DNA of 11,172 nucleotides from Halioxenophilus sp964342265. Its GTDB lineage: Bacteria > Pseudomonadota > Gammaproteobacteria > Pseudomonadales > Cellvibrionaceae. A program made the translations under genes and the position numbers. The stretch is taken from positions 1 to 11,172 of the forward strand of contig CAYFFE010000115.1 of assembly GCA_964342265.1 (NCBI GenBank). Reading direction: 5' to 3'. The notes under the pieces are model-generated. The model did no database searches and had not been told where the DNA came from. It saw only the letters and a program-made list of their open reading frames with translations. Shown one piece after another: positions 1 to 6,961 of this stretch (positions within the stretch are counted from its first letter, which is position 1; every line of letters starts with the position of its first letter).

Positions 1-573
1 AAGAGGAATTAGGATTCAATATCAACTTTTGAATTCACCATACCCTCCGAGAAATTTCTTTCACGATTTGGCAAATTTTGTCTCGTTTTCTCCAATCTTT
101 GCTGTACTTCAAATTTTCAACTTATTGCAGACTTTGGCAAGTTTTCTAACATCGTAGTTTGATTACAATTCATCATATTGTATGCAATACTTACTATATG
201 TGATACTACTTACAACATGAGTAGTACATATAATGCGAATAGATACAAATAATATGAATAGAAACATATAACATGAATGGCTATATACAACACAAACATC
301 TACATACAACATAAATAGCCACGTACAACATAAATAACCACACACAAGAAAAATAGTAGTTAATAATTTTAGTGTGAAAAAACAATATTAAAAACAGGGC
401 AATACCAAAGAAACGTTGTTGTTAGAGAAGCCATTCTCTGGCCAATATTTCTTTTGTAAATCCGTCGACTGATATAGCTGCTTACCTAACCAATACATAA
501 CAACGATAAATTGTGAGGTATTTTTTAAAAACCCTAGCGAGCTGTATACATCAACCCAAACGGGAGAATTAAT
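1..573. other. AT-rich intergenic region upstream of the esterase pair
   Basis: I find no convincing gene in this stretch. It is visibly richer in A and T than the coding DNA to its right. It contains a 13-base motif present twice (TTTGGCAA followed by A or G and TTTT, at 67-79 and 133-145), a degenerate 19-bp tandem repeat at 212-362, and a short inverted repeat AGAGAA/TTCTCT at 424-439 with a 4-base loop. The last part (about 440-573) must hold the promoter and leader of the first esterase, but I could not pick a convincing -35/-10 pair by eye. The only open frame of any size, on the minus strand over the repeat, looks like a by-product of the repeat. Confidence 0.6.
212..362. repeat. Degenerate 19-bp tandem repeat, about 8 units
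   Basis: Reading the plus strand, units begin at 212, 230, 249, 268, 287, 306, 325 and 344. All are 19 bases except the first, which is 18. A hand-made consensus is ACAACATGAATAGCTACAT. Units 6 and 7 are the most alike, sharing ACAACATAAATA followed by CCAC after one or two bases. The last unit is badly eroded. The units are contiguous with no spacers, so this is a minisatellite-like array and not a CRISPR. A 19-bp period is not a multiple of 3, so it is not built for coding, and it is not an obvious helical phase. Its function is unknown. Confidence 0.75.
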
Positions 574-576
574 GTG
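562..576 (+). promoter_or_regulatory. Ribosome binding site and GTG start of the first esterase, with overlapping out-of-frame ATG
   Basis: GGGAG at 562-566 lies 7 bases before the in-frame GTG at 574. An ATG at 572-574 overlaps this start (ATGTG) in another frame. That frame meets TAG after 13 codons, at 611-613. The GTG frame yields a proper signal peptide and is closed upstream by TAG at 535-537 with no better start, so GTG is chosen. Confidence 0.65.
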
Positions 577-1833
577 TCGACTATTAAAAACGTATTTAGA
601 AAAAACGCTTTAGTTAAAGCTTTAAGTGTAGCCGCTTTGCTGGCTGGCAGCACTTTGGTACACGCAGAAACCATCGTTGAAGAAAACTTTAACGGTAATT
701 TAGGCATTTTTACCGGAACGGGTCGCGTTAGTACTTCCGGTTTTGATGCCCTACTACGCGGTGGTGACAATAGCGCCATCACCTCTAACTTAATCAGCTT
801 GAGTGGCTACAGTAACATTTCCGTAAGCTACGAACGCAACACCTCTGGCATCGACTTTTTTGAAAGCTTCTCGGTAGAGTATTCAATTAATGGCGGTGCG
901 TTTGTCACTATTGAAGAAGACGACGACGTAAGTGGTGTTAACACTGTAGCTTTACCAAGCTCTGTTAACGGCCAAAACCTGACTCTGCGTTTTTCTATCG
1001 ATGCCAGCAGCTACTTTGAAACCTTGGAAGTGGACGACGTAATCGTTTCTGGCACCGCTGATGGAAGCAGTGGCGGTGGTGGTACTGGCGGTGGCGAAGG
1101 CGGTTCTCTGCCGGTGGTAGATTCTGTTGAGGTAAACGGTCCTTTCACTAGTGTTGAAGATCGCAACACCGGTGCCGATGGCGAAGCCTGGGTCGTTCGC
1201 CCCAGTAACTTGGGTCAGGATGGCTTATTGCACCCGGTATTTTTATGGGGACCAGGTGGCGGTACCGGTCCTGAAGACTACGACTTCTTTCTAGATCGAG
1301 TTGCGTCACACGGGTTTGTGGTTTACAGCCATGTGTCTTCTGGTCAGGGCACTGAAATGGAAGAAGGCCTGGACTGGTTAGAGCAGCAAAACAACAACCC
1401 TTCAAGCCCTTACTATCAACGCTTGGATTTATCCAGCATCGCAGCAGGCGGACATTCTCTGGGTTCTGTAACCACTTTCGCTATTGCCGATGATCCACGT
1501 TTATCAACCACCGTTCACGTGGCTGGCGGCTCTTTTGATGGCAACGGTTATCAATCTTTGCGTAACCCTGCGATCTACATCGCCGGTGAAGACGATACCA
1601 TCGCCACCTCGAATGTGATTCGCGATTTCGAAAACACCAACAACGTGCCCGTGTTTTACACCCTGTTGGACGATACCGATCACATTTTAGCGACCCGTAA
1701 CGGACAAGCCGCCATTGTGGCTTGGTTACGCTGGCATTTAGCGGGAGAGACTTTTCGAGATGTGGATTTCTTAACGCCGAATACTTGTTATTTCTGTATT
1801 CCGCCGTACAACTCGCAAATTAAAAACTGGTAA
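574..1833 (+). CDS. Secreted PETase/cutinase-like alpha/beta-hydrolase (serine esterase) with N-terminal accessory module
   Basis: This is a 419-residue exported esterase. Residues 1-31 form a Sec signal peptide: basic N-region with K5, R9 and K10, hydrophobic core, and likely cleavage after LVHA. Residues 32-160 form a beta-rich module ending in DASSYFE and a VDDV segment, which is related to the module in the next gene. A Gly/Thr/Ser linker covers about 164-178. The catalytic domain (about 180-419) has a GPGGG oxyanion-type loop (226-230), the phrase RVASHGFVV (242-250), the nucleophile elbow GHSLG with Ser295, an acid at Asp340 or Asp341, and His370. The order and surrounding phrases resemble polyester hydrolases of the PETase/cutinase family, but the elbow is GHSLG instead of their GWSMG. 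The only two cysteines (405 and 408, CYFC) sit near the C-terminus. The natural substrate cannot be read from sequence; a plant or algal ester or a polyester are both possible. The start is GTG. Confidence 0.85.
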   Translation: MSTIKNVFRKNALVKALSVAALLAGSTLVHAETIVEENFNGNLGIFTGTGRVSTSGFDALLRGGDNSAITSNLISLSGYSNISVSYERNTSGIDFFESFSVEYSINGGAFVTIEEDDDVSGVNTVALPSSVNGQNLTLRFSIDASSYFETLEVDDVIVSGTADGSSGGGGTGGGEGGSLPVVDSVEVNGPFTSVEDRNTGADGEAWVVRPSNLGQDGLLHPVFLWGPGGGTGPEDYDFFLDRVASHGFVVYSHVSSGQGTEMEEGLDWLEQQNNNPSSPYYQRLDLSSIAAGGHSLGSVTTFAIADDPRLSTTVHVAGGSFDGNGYQSLRNPAIYIAGEDDTIATSNVIRDFENTNNVPVFYTLLDDTDHILATRNGQAAIVAWLRWHLAGETFRDVDFLTPNTCYFCIPPYNSQIKNW

Positions 1834-2027
1834 TTCATTTAAATAATCGCGTACTTCGCACTGATAAAAAGTTCCGATTAACGCGCCTCTGCGTTAATCG
1901 GAGCGCGGTAAAGAGAAATTGCATTGCTCATTACATTAACAATTTATCTTCACTTCTTGGTTGGCCGCATGTCGCGGTTGTTTTCCAGGAATTAATTGTT
2001 CGTAAATAAATCCAAAGGTAGCTATTT
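1834..2027 (+). other. Intergenic leader between the two esterases
   Basis: This 194-base gap holds a perfect inverted repeat (1873-1902) and the ribosome binding site of the second esterase: AAAGG at 2014-2018, 9 bases before ATG 2028. I see no gene here. The gap is long enough for the second esterase to have its own promoter, but I could not identify one with confidence. Confidence 0.5.
1873..1902. repeat. Perfect 12-bp inverted repeat between the esterase genes
   Basis: TCCGATTAACGC (1873-1884) and GCGTTAATCGGA (1891-1902) are exact reverse complements around a 6-base loop GCCTCT. On the plus strand the hairpin is followed by GCGCGG, not by a T-run, so it is a poor intrinsic terminator for the esterase transcript. 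On the minus strand it is followed by AC and then TTTTT. It could be an mRNA-stabilising or processing hairpin, a protein-binding dyad, or a terminator for antisense transcription. Confidence 0.75.
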
Positions 2028-3353
2028 ATGATTTTAAAACCCTTTAAAAACCAGCAACTCGGGCAAGTACTGCGCCTGGGACTTATTGCCGGACTGTGCA
2101 CCCTGCCAAGCTTGGCCAACGCGCAAACGGTTATTCACTCAGAAACATTTAACTCCGGAACTGGCAGCTATAGCTCCAGCGGCTCGGTAAGCACCGGTGG
2201 CGATGCCACTTTGCGCGGCGGCTTAAACGATGGCGAAATTGTTTCTCCTTCCATTAACATCAGCGGCAACACCAATCTTGTTTTGGACTTTGATCGCTCC
2301 ACAACAGGCTTCGATTTAGGTGAATCCGGTAACGCCGAATACTCCATCGACGGTGGCAACTGGATAAGCTTGGAATCCGTAAGCAATGCTTCTGGCGGCG
2401 CTACTTATAACCTACCAACGGGTAATACTTTGCAGTTGCGCTTCTATACCGATGCCAGCAGCTACTTCGAAAACTACACCGTTGACAATATTCAAGTTAC
2501 CGCTGGCTCTACAGGTGGCGGCGGTGGTGGTACCGGCGGTGGCGGTGGTGGCACCGGTGGCGAAAATTGCACCAGCACGCTAACCCCAGGTGATCACTTC
2601 GAAACCATGATCCACAATGGTTTAGTTCGCGAATATATCATCAGCGTTCCGAATTCTTACACGGGTAACGAAGACGTTCCTTTGTTGTTGGATTTCCACC
2701 CATTGCTATCGGATAACGATTTCCAATTCGATAACTCTGGCACTCGCGAATTAGCTGAAGACGAAAACTTTATTGTGGTTTACCCCAACGGCATCGACAA
2801 CGCCTGGAATGTTGGCCCTTGCTGTACTGAATCACGCAGTGTTGACGATGTAGGCTTTGCGCTAGAAATTGTTAACGAAGTTAAAGCCAACGCCTGTATC
2901 GACGACCGTCGCGTTTACGCAACTGGTTACTCCAACGGTGGCGGCATGTCTTACGCGCTAGCTTGTAATGCGGCCGATACATTTGCGGCTGTAGCGCCAG
3001 CATCATTCGATTTGATCGAAGAGATGTCTTGTAACCCATCACGCCCAATTTCTGTATTCTCTGAGCGTGGAACTTTCGACTTCATCGTACCTTACGACGG
3101 TGGTGCTTCTAATCCTCCAACACCATACAACTTGGATACCATTCACTTCTTGGGTGCAGAAGGTACTTTCGACGAGTGGGCCGACCTTAACCAGTGTAGC
3201 GGTAACCCGCAAAACATTGGCGGTGGCTGTGAAGCTTACGAAAACTGTGCTGGCGGTGCTCGCGTTGTATTGTGTACCGTAAACTTTGGCAGCCACTCTG
3301 CATGGGATGCTGAAGACAGCTGGGACTTCCTGAGAAACGAGCAGCTTCCTTAA
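2028..3353 (+). CDS. Secreted PHB-depolymerase/LpqC/feruloyl-esterase-like (CE1-type) hydrolase with N-terminal accessory module
   Basis: This 441-residue protein has a Sec signal peptide (1-32, cleavage after SLANA). Next come a beta-rich module (about 33-160, ending DASSYFE and VDNI) and a long Gly/Thr linker (162-178). The catalytic domain (about 180-441) belongs to the family of polyhydroxybutyrate depolymerases, LpqC and CE1 feruloyl esterases. Its family phrases are VVYPNG (250-255), a CC pair (265-266), VDDVGF (272-277), the nucleophile elbow GYSNG with Ser302, GTFD with Asp351 followed by VPYDGG, and GSHSAW with His423. There are ten cysteines from residue 181 onward, consistent with a disulfide-rich extracellular enzyme. 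The oxyanion motif normally read as HG is HP here (224-225). Substrate could be feruloyl or acetyl groups on polysaccharide, or a polyester. The module shared with the preceding gene suggests both enzymes work on the same material. Start is ATG with AAAGG 9 bases upstream. Confidence 0.87.
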   Translation: MILKPFKNQQLGQVLRLGLIAGLCTLPSLANAQTVIHSETFNSGTGSYSSSGSVSTGGDATLRGGLNDGEIVSPSINISGNTNLVLDFDRSTTGFDLGESGNAEYSIDGGNWISLESVSNASGGATYNLPTGNTLQLRFYTDASSYFENYTVDNIQVTAGSTGGGGGGTGGGGGGTGGENCTSTLTPGDHFETMIHNGLVREYIISVPNSYTGNEDVPLLLDFHPLLSDNDFQFDNSGTRELAEDENFIVVYPNGIDNAWNVGPCCTESRSVDDVGFALEIVNEVKANACIDDRRVYATGYSNGGGMSYALACNAADTFAAVAPASFDLIEEMSCNPSRPISVFSERGTFDFIVPYDGGASNPPTPYNLDTIHFLGAEGTFDEWADLNQCSGNPQNIGGGCEAYENCAGGARVVLCTVNFGSHSAWDAEDSWDFLRNEQLP

Positions 3354-3368
3354 TCGTTCTCATTTTAT

Positions 3369-3392
3369 GCCGCCCTTTTAGGGCGGCTTTTT
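3369..3392 (+). terminator. Intrinsic terminator of the esterase transcript
   Basis: GCCGCCC (3369-3375) and GGGCGGC (3381-3387) form a perfect 7-bp GC stem with loop TTTTA, followed directly by TTTTT. It lies 15 bases after the stop codon of the second esterase. Confidence 0.93.
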
Positions 3393-3491
3393 CTGTTTGA
3401 TTGAATTAATGTATCTCTTCAACACAAAAATTCTGTAAAAAAGTTCTTTAAAAACACAAATACTAAAAATTGAAATTTTTAATAAAAATCC

Positions 3492-3520
3492 AAAAAAAAT
3501 ATTCCTTCAAAAGAAATATT
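3492..3520 (-). terminator. Probable AT-rich terminator of the fusion-ATPase/MoxR operon
   Basis: Read on the minus strand, AATATTTCTT and AAGGAATATT pair over 10 bp, with one U-G wobble, around a 3-base loop. The stem is followed by six further T. The stem is weak in GC but the T-run is strong. It lies about 45 bases after the stop codon of the MoxR gene, facing the esterase terminator in a convergent arrangement. Confidence 0.5.
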
Positions 3521-3564
3521 CTCCTAAATAAAAACTCAAATAAAGCTTAGCGTCAGCGTAGGTT

Positions 3565-4674
3565 TTACCCCTGCTTTAAAATTTTAATAGCACTTTGATA
3601 AACCTTCTGCCAGTGCTCACCTTCTTTATTGGCAATATTACTGTCGAAATAATGTTTTAATCGACGTAAATCGTGTTGATTGTCTTTAACCGCCGCCCCC
3701 AATAAAAAATACACCAAATCGTCGCTATCCATGTTACCTTCACTGTAATAATACGCGCTAACGCCCATGGCGTGGGCAACAGAAATGGCCTCGGCAGTGG
3801 ACATGACAGTTGAAACCAGGCGATCCGTCGTTGTGCCATTAACCGTGCAACCAGTTCTAAGCTCGTGGAATATCGTCACTAGCATCATCACAAGTTCGGG
3901 TTGTAAATCGATGGGTACCCCGGAATTTTGCAGGAGTATTTTTGACTCACGCAAGACGACCGCCACCTCGTCATCAATGTGAGCAATGGGGTATAGAGTT
4001 TCAAAATTTAATCGCCGCTTTAAAGCCGCACTTAAGTTGTTGATTCCCGCATCCAAACTGTTGGAGGTGGCAATTAAATTAAACCCTTGCGCGGCGTAAA
4101 TAATACCTTCCGGGCCGGGTAATTCCGGCACCACCAAACAGCGCTCAGAGATCAGTGATAATAGCGCGTCTTGTACTTCTGGCGAGCAGCGCGCCATTTC
4201 CTCAAATCGCAACAATTGCCCGGCCTGCATGGCTCGCACTAACGGACCCGGCAACAGCGCCTCTCGGCACCAACCCAATTCAACAACCAACTGTTCATTC
4301 CAGCGATACAATACCTGTTGAATATCAGTAATCGCACCGCCCTGCACCACCAACGTTGAAGACCCGCAAATGGCAGCCGACAGCAACTCAGACAACCAGG
4401 ATTTAGCCGTTCCCGGGGTGCCCACCAACATGACTCCGCGATTGCTCGCAACACTGGTCACCAAGCGAGTGATCAATGCTCTATCGACCACTACTTTACG
4501 CTCAATATTTAATGGCTCGTACCCTAAAATAAAATGTTCTATGGACACAGGCGACAATGCCCAACCGGGTGGTTTTGGGCGATCGTCCCAATCCTTGAGC
4601 CGATTCAGTTCTTCGCCAAAAACTTGTTCTGCGGGCAGTCTTTGAGCATTTTGGGCAGGTGTCGATTGAGCCAT
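3565..4674 (-). CDS. MoxR-family AAA+ ATPase, YehL-like
   Basis: A 369-residue cytoplasmic AAA+ ATPase. Walker A is GTPGTAKS (85-92). The Walker B region is LLRFEEM (154-160), with Glu-Glu where Asp-Glu is usual. Sensor 1 is ATSN with Asn205, and KRR (219-221) is a probable arginine finger. The phrases PAEQ near the N-terminus, PPGW (35-38), GTAKSWLSELL and FETLYPI recall E. coli YehL and the MoxR ATPases of MoxR/VWA/SWIM gene clusters. Such ATPases are thought to remodel partner proteins with VWA domains acting as adaptors. No such partner is visible here; the gene is instead second in an operon behind a secretion-ATPase fusion, 28 bases after its stop. I chose ATG 4674 because TGGA lies at a fitting distance upstream. 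A longer open frame reaches 4821 but overlaps the upstream gene and has no family-like residues. Confidence 0.85.
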   Translation of the reverse strand: MAQSTPAQNAQRLPAEQVFGEELNRLKDWDDRPKPPGWALSPVSIEHFILGYEPLNIERKVVVDRALITRLVTSVASNRGVMLVGTPGTAKSWLSELLSAAICGSSTLVVQGGAITDIQQVLYRWNEQLVVELGWCREALLPGPLVRAMQAGQLLRFEEMARCSPEVQDALLSLISERCLVVPELPGPEGIIYAAQGFNLIATSNSLDAGINNLSAALKRRLNFETLYPIAHIDDEVAVVLRESKILLQNSGVPIDLQPELVMMLVTIFHELRTGCTVNGTTTDRLVSTVMSTAEAISVAHAMGVSAYYYSEGNMDSDDLVYFLLGAAVKDNQHDLRRLKHYFDSNIANKEGEHWQKVYQSAIKILKQG

Positions 4675-4702
4675 AATTATTATTCCAAAATTAAAAACAG
4701 CA

Positions 4703-6961
4703 TTAAATAGCCCTGAGGCTTTGAGCACCACCACGCAATTCTGGAGCCATCCGATCGGCGGATAACAAACGAGGAATTTCCGAGAGCGGAATATCGCCAT
4801 TAATAACATGCGCCAGTGCACTATCGCGCATCGTTACTAAGCCGTTATCCAAAGCGATGGAACGCATTTCCAACGCCGAGACCTGGCGTGCAATCGCGTC
4901 TCGAATTTCATCGTTAATCGGTAAATATTCCACCACCGCAACACGGCCTTTAGTACCTCGCTGATGGCAATGATTACAACCGGTACCCACATAGCTTTTA
5001 AATTCGGTGGGTTGTTCTTTGGGAAATAACTCTTTAATAATGGCAGGATCGGGTGGAGCCGGTTGCCGGCACTCGGGGCATATTCGTTTTGCCAGGCGTT
5101 GAGCGATAACTGCATTTAATTCGGAGGCAACCGAGTTGGGCAAAGCATTTAAATCAAACAAACGTTGCTGAACATCTGTGGCATCGTTGCAATGCAGAGT
5201 AGAAAGCACCAAGTGCCCGGTTTGCGATGCTCGCAAGGCTTCTAATGCGGTTTCATGATCACGAATTTCACCAATAAGAATAACGTCTGGGTCTAGGCGT
5301 ACAAACGAACGCATGGCATCGGCAAAACCGAAACCAATTTCTGGTTTCACCTGAGTTTGTTGCACATTGTGTATGTCGTACTCAATGGGATCTTCCACGG
5401 TAATTACTTTGCGAGTACTTTCATTAGCTAATAATTGCAAGCCCGCGTACAAGGTCGTAGACTTGCCAGAACCCGTTGGCCCTACCACCAGAACCATGCC
5501 AGACGGATTGCGCAATAATCGCTGATAATGCTGAGCCATCGAAGCCGACAAACCCAGTTGATTGACACCCAACACCTTACCGGTTTGCGGCAACAATCTG
5601 ATCACCACGTATTCGCCGTGCAGCGACGGCTGTACTTGAATACGCAAGTCGTAGTGGATTTGGCCCACCAACATGTGCGAACGCCCGCCCTGGGGCACGC
5701 GTTTTTCAGCAATATTCATTTCGGCCCGTATTTTAATAACGTTGGTTAAGCCGAGTATTTCTTTGGGTGATAATTGATAGTGATTAGAATCGTGCAATTC
5801 GCCATCGACACGAAACCTGAGTCGCAATAAACCGTTGTATTGCTCAATGTGAATATCACTGGCGTTCTCATTGGCAGCATCCAGCAAAATTGCCTCTAAA
5901 ACCGAAACAAGATAGGCCTGGACCTTGAGATTTTTTTCATTGCGGCCATCCTCTTGCTGGGCAAAGCTCCGCTGTTTAAACTCGTTTAACTGTTTTAACT
6001 CACCTTGCAAACAAAGGTTCAACATGGCCCACAAACGGTTAAAACTGGTGAGAGTAACCAGAATTAATTGGAAATTATAAGTCGGATACAGTTTTTTTAA
6101 ATCGATTAAATCCACACTAGGGTTAAAACTGGCCACCATCAATTTGTCGTCGTATTTGCCAATGGGAATAATATGCAATAAATCTAAAAAAGATCGCGAA
6201 AAATGACTAAAAAAGTCCGCTTGCACATCGCCTACCAAATCGTCTAAGTCCCGGTACACTAAACCACTTTCCGAAGCTAAACGCTTGTAAAACTCACTCT
6301 CGTCGGCATCAATTAGTTGCCGCACCACTTCCACCAATAACTTATCTTCTCGGTGGGCCGTAGCCTTCGCTTGTTGTAAAATTTCTGGGGTTACGGCCTC
6401 AAAACACAATAGTGATTGAGTAAGATCTGTGTTTATGGGCAAGTAGCCGACTTCAAAGCGAACCGCTCGCTGATCTTCGCCGGCACTGTAACAAACTAAT
6501 TTTTCTTTGCCTTTGTGATTGGATTCCAAAATAAACAGACGGCCAGAATCAGTTAACTGTGGAAATAACTGGCGAGTTGATTGCAAATCGGGCGTGGTTA
6601 CCACCACCAAATCAAAAGGCGCGAATTGCTCGGCACCTTGCTCCCCCGCACCAGTAATTACCGTAACGTTGGTAATCTCCAGATTTTTTAATCGATCTGC
6701 AGCAGCAGCGGCCACCAATGGCGATTTTTCGATGGTAAAAACATCTTTAACAAAATTACTGAGCACCGCAGGAATATAGCCCGATCCCGTACCAATATGC
6801 AGTATGCGATCGTTAGTGCGAGGCGCGACGGCATCAACAAGATAGCTCAGCCATTGACGAGTGGGAATACTGTGCCCAACCACTTGGTCGGGGTTGGATA
6901 ATTCGATAAATTCTGAGCGAGAAATAAAGTCCAGATCAATTTGATCGGTAGGTTCATCCAT
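4703..6961 (-). CDS. Fusion: PCMT-like methyltransferase domain + GspE/PilB-type secretion ATPase
   Basis: A 752-residue protein. Residues about 12-185 resemble protein-L-isoaspartate O-methyltransferase: a SIP motif (31-33) matching the ISQP region, SAM-binding motif I ILHIGTGSGY (53-62), RLKNLEITNV (90-99) and FDLVVVTTP (116-124). Residues about 190-320 look like the N-terminal domain of GspE/MshE/PilB. Residues about 345-752 are a full type II secretion/type IV pilus ATPase: Walker A GPTGSGKST (494-502), Asp box TVEDPIEY (521-528), Walker B LIGEIRD (562-568), His box with GHLVLSTLH (582-590), and a tetracysteine zinc site CPEC/CNHC (628, 631, 662, 665). The ATPase half should hydrolyse ATP as a hexamer at the inner-membrane face of a pilus or secretion machine. 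No pilin, secretin or platform gene is nearby. Start ATG 6961 has CAGG 9 bases upstream; a GTG at 6988 without a ribosome site would add nine residues. Confidence 0.88.
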   Translation of the reverse strand: MDEPTDQIDLDFISRSEFIELSNPDQVVGHSIPTRQWLSYLVDAVAPRTNDRILHIGTGSGYIPAVLSNFVKDVFTIEKSPLVAAAAADRLKNLEITNVTVITGAGEQGAEQFAPFDLVVVTTPDLQSTRQLFPQLTDSGRLFILESNHKGKEKLVCYSAGEDQRAVRFEVGYLPINTDLTQSLLCFEAVTPEILQQAKATAHREDKLLVEVVRQLIDADESEFYKRLASESGLVYRDLDDLVGDVQADFFSHFSRSFLDLLHIIPIGKYDDKLMVASFNPSVDLIDLKKLYPTYNFQLILVTLTSFNRLWAMLNLCLQGELKQLNEFKQRSFAQQEDGRNEKNLKVQAYLVSVLEAILLDAANENASDIHIEQYNGLLRLRFRVDGELHDSNHYQLSPKEILGLTNVIKIRAEMNIAEKRVPQGGRSHMLVGQIHYDLRIQVQPSLHGEYVVIRLLPQTGKVLGVNQLGLSASMAQHYQRLLRNPSGMVLVVGPTGSGKSTTLYAGLQLLANESTRKVITVEDPIEYDIHNVQQTQVKPEIGFGFADAMRSFVRLDPDVILIGEIRDHETALEALRASQTGHLVLSTLHCNDATDVQQRLFDLNALPNSVASELNAVIAQRLAKRICPECRQPAPPDPAIIKELFPKEQPTEFKSYVGTGCNHCHQRGTKGRVAVVEYLPINDEIRDAIARQVSALEMRSIALDNGLVTMRDSALAHVINGDIPLSEIPRLLSADRMAPELRGGAQSLRAI

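Noticed and set aside
67..145. Direct repeat TTTGGCAA(A/G)TTTT, two copies 66 bases apart
   Set aside because: Only two short AT-rich copies; too little to call an element or regulatory site.
163..345. A 60-codon minus-strand open frame, rich in Cys, Val and Tyr
   Set aside because: It lies almost wholly over the 19-bp repeat, has biased composition, no plausible family and no clear ribosome site.
212..362. Possible CRISPR array
   Set aside because: Units are contiguous 19-mers with no unique spacers and are strongly diverged from each other; no cas gene is present.
2079..2123. Lipoprotein signal at Cys24 of the second esterase
   Set aside because: The residues before the cysteine (AGL) do not fit a lipobox, and a good signal peptidase I site follows at SLANA.
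4675..4821. N-terminal extension of the MoxR gene up to 4821
   Set aside because: It overlaps the end of the upstream gene by over 100 bases, lacks family-like residues, and ATG 4674 has a better ribosome site.
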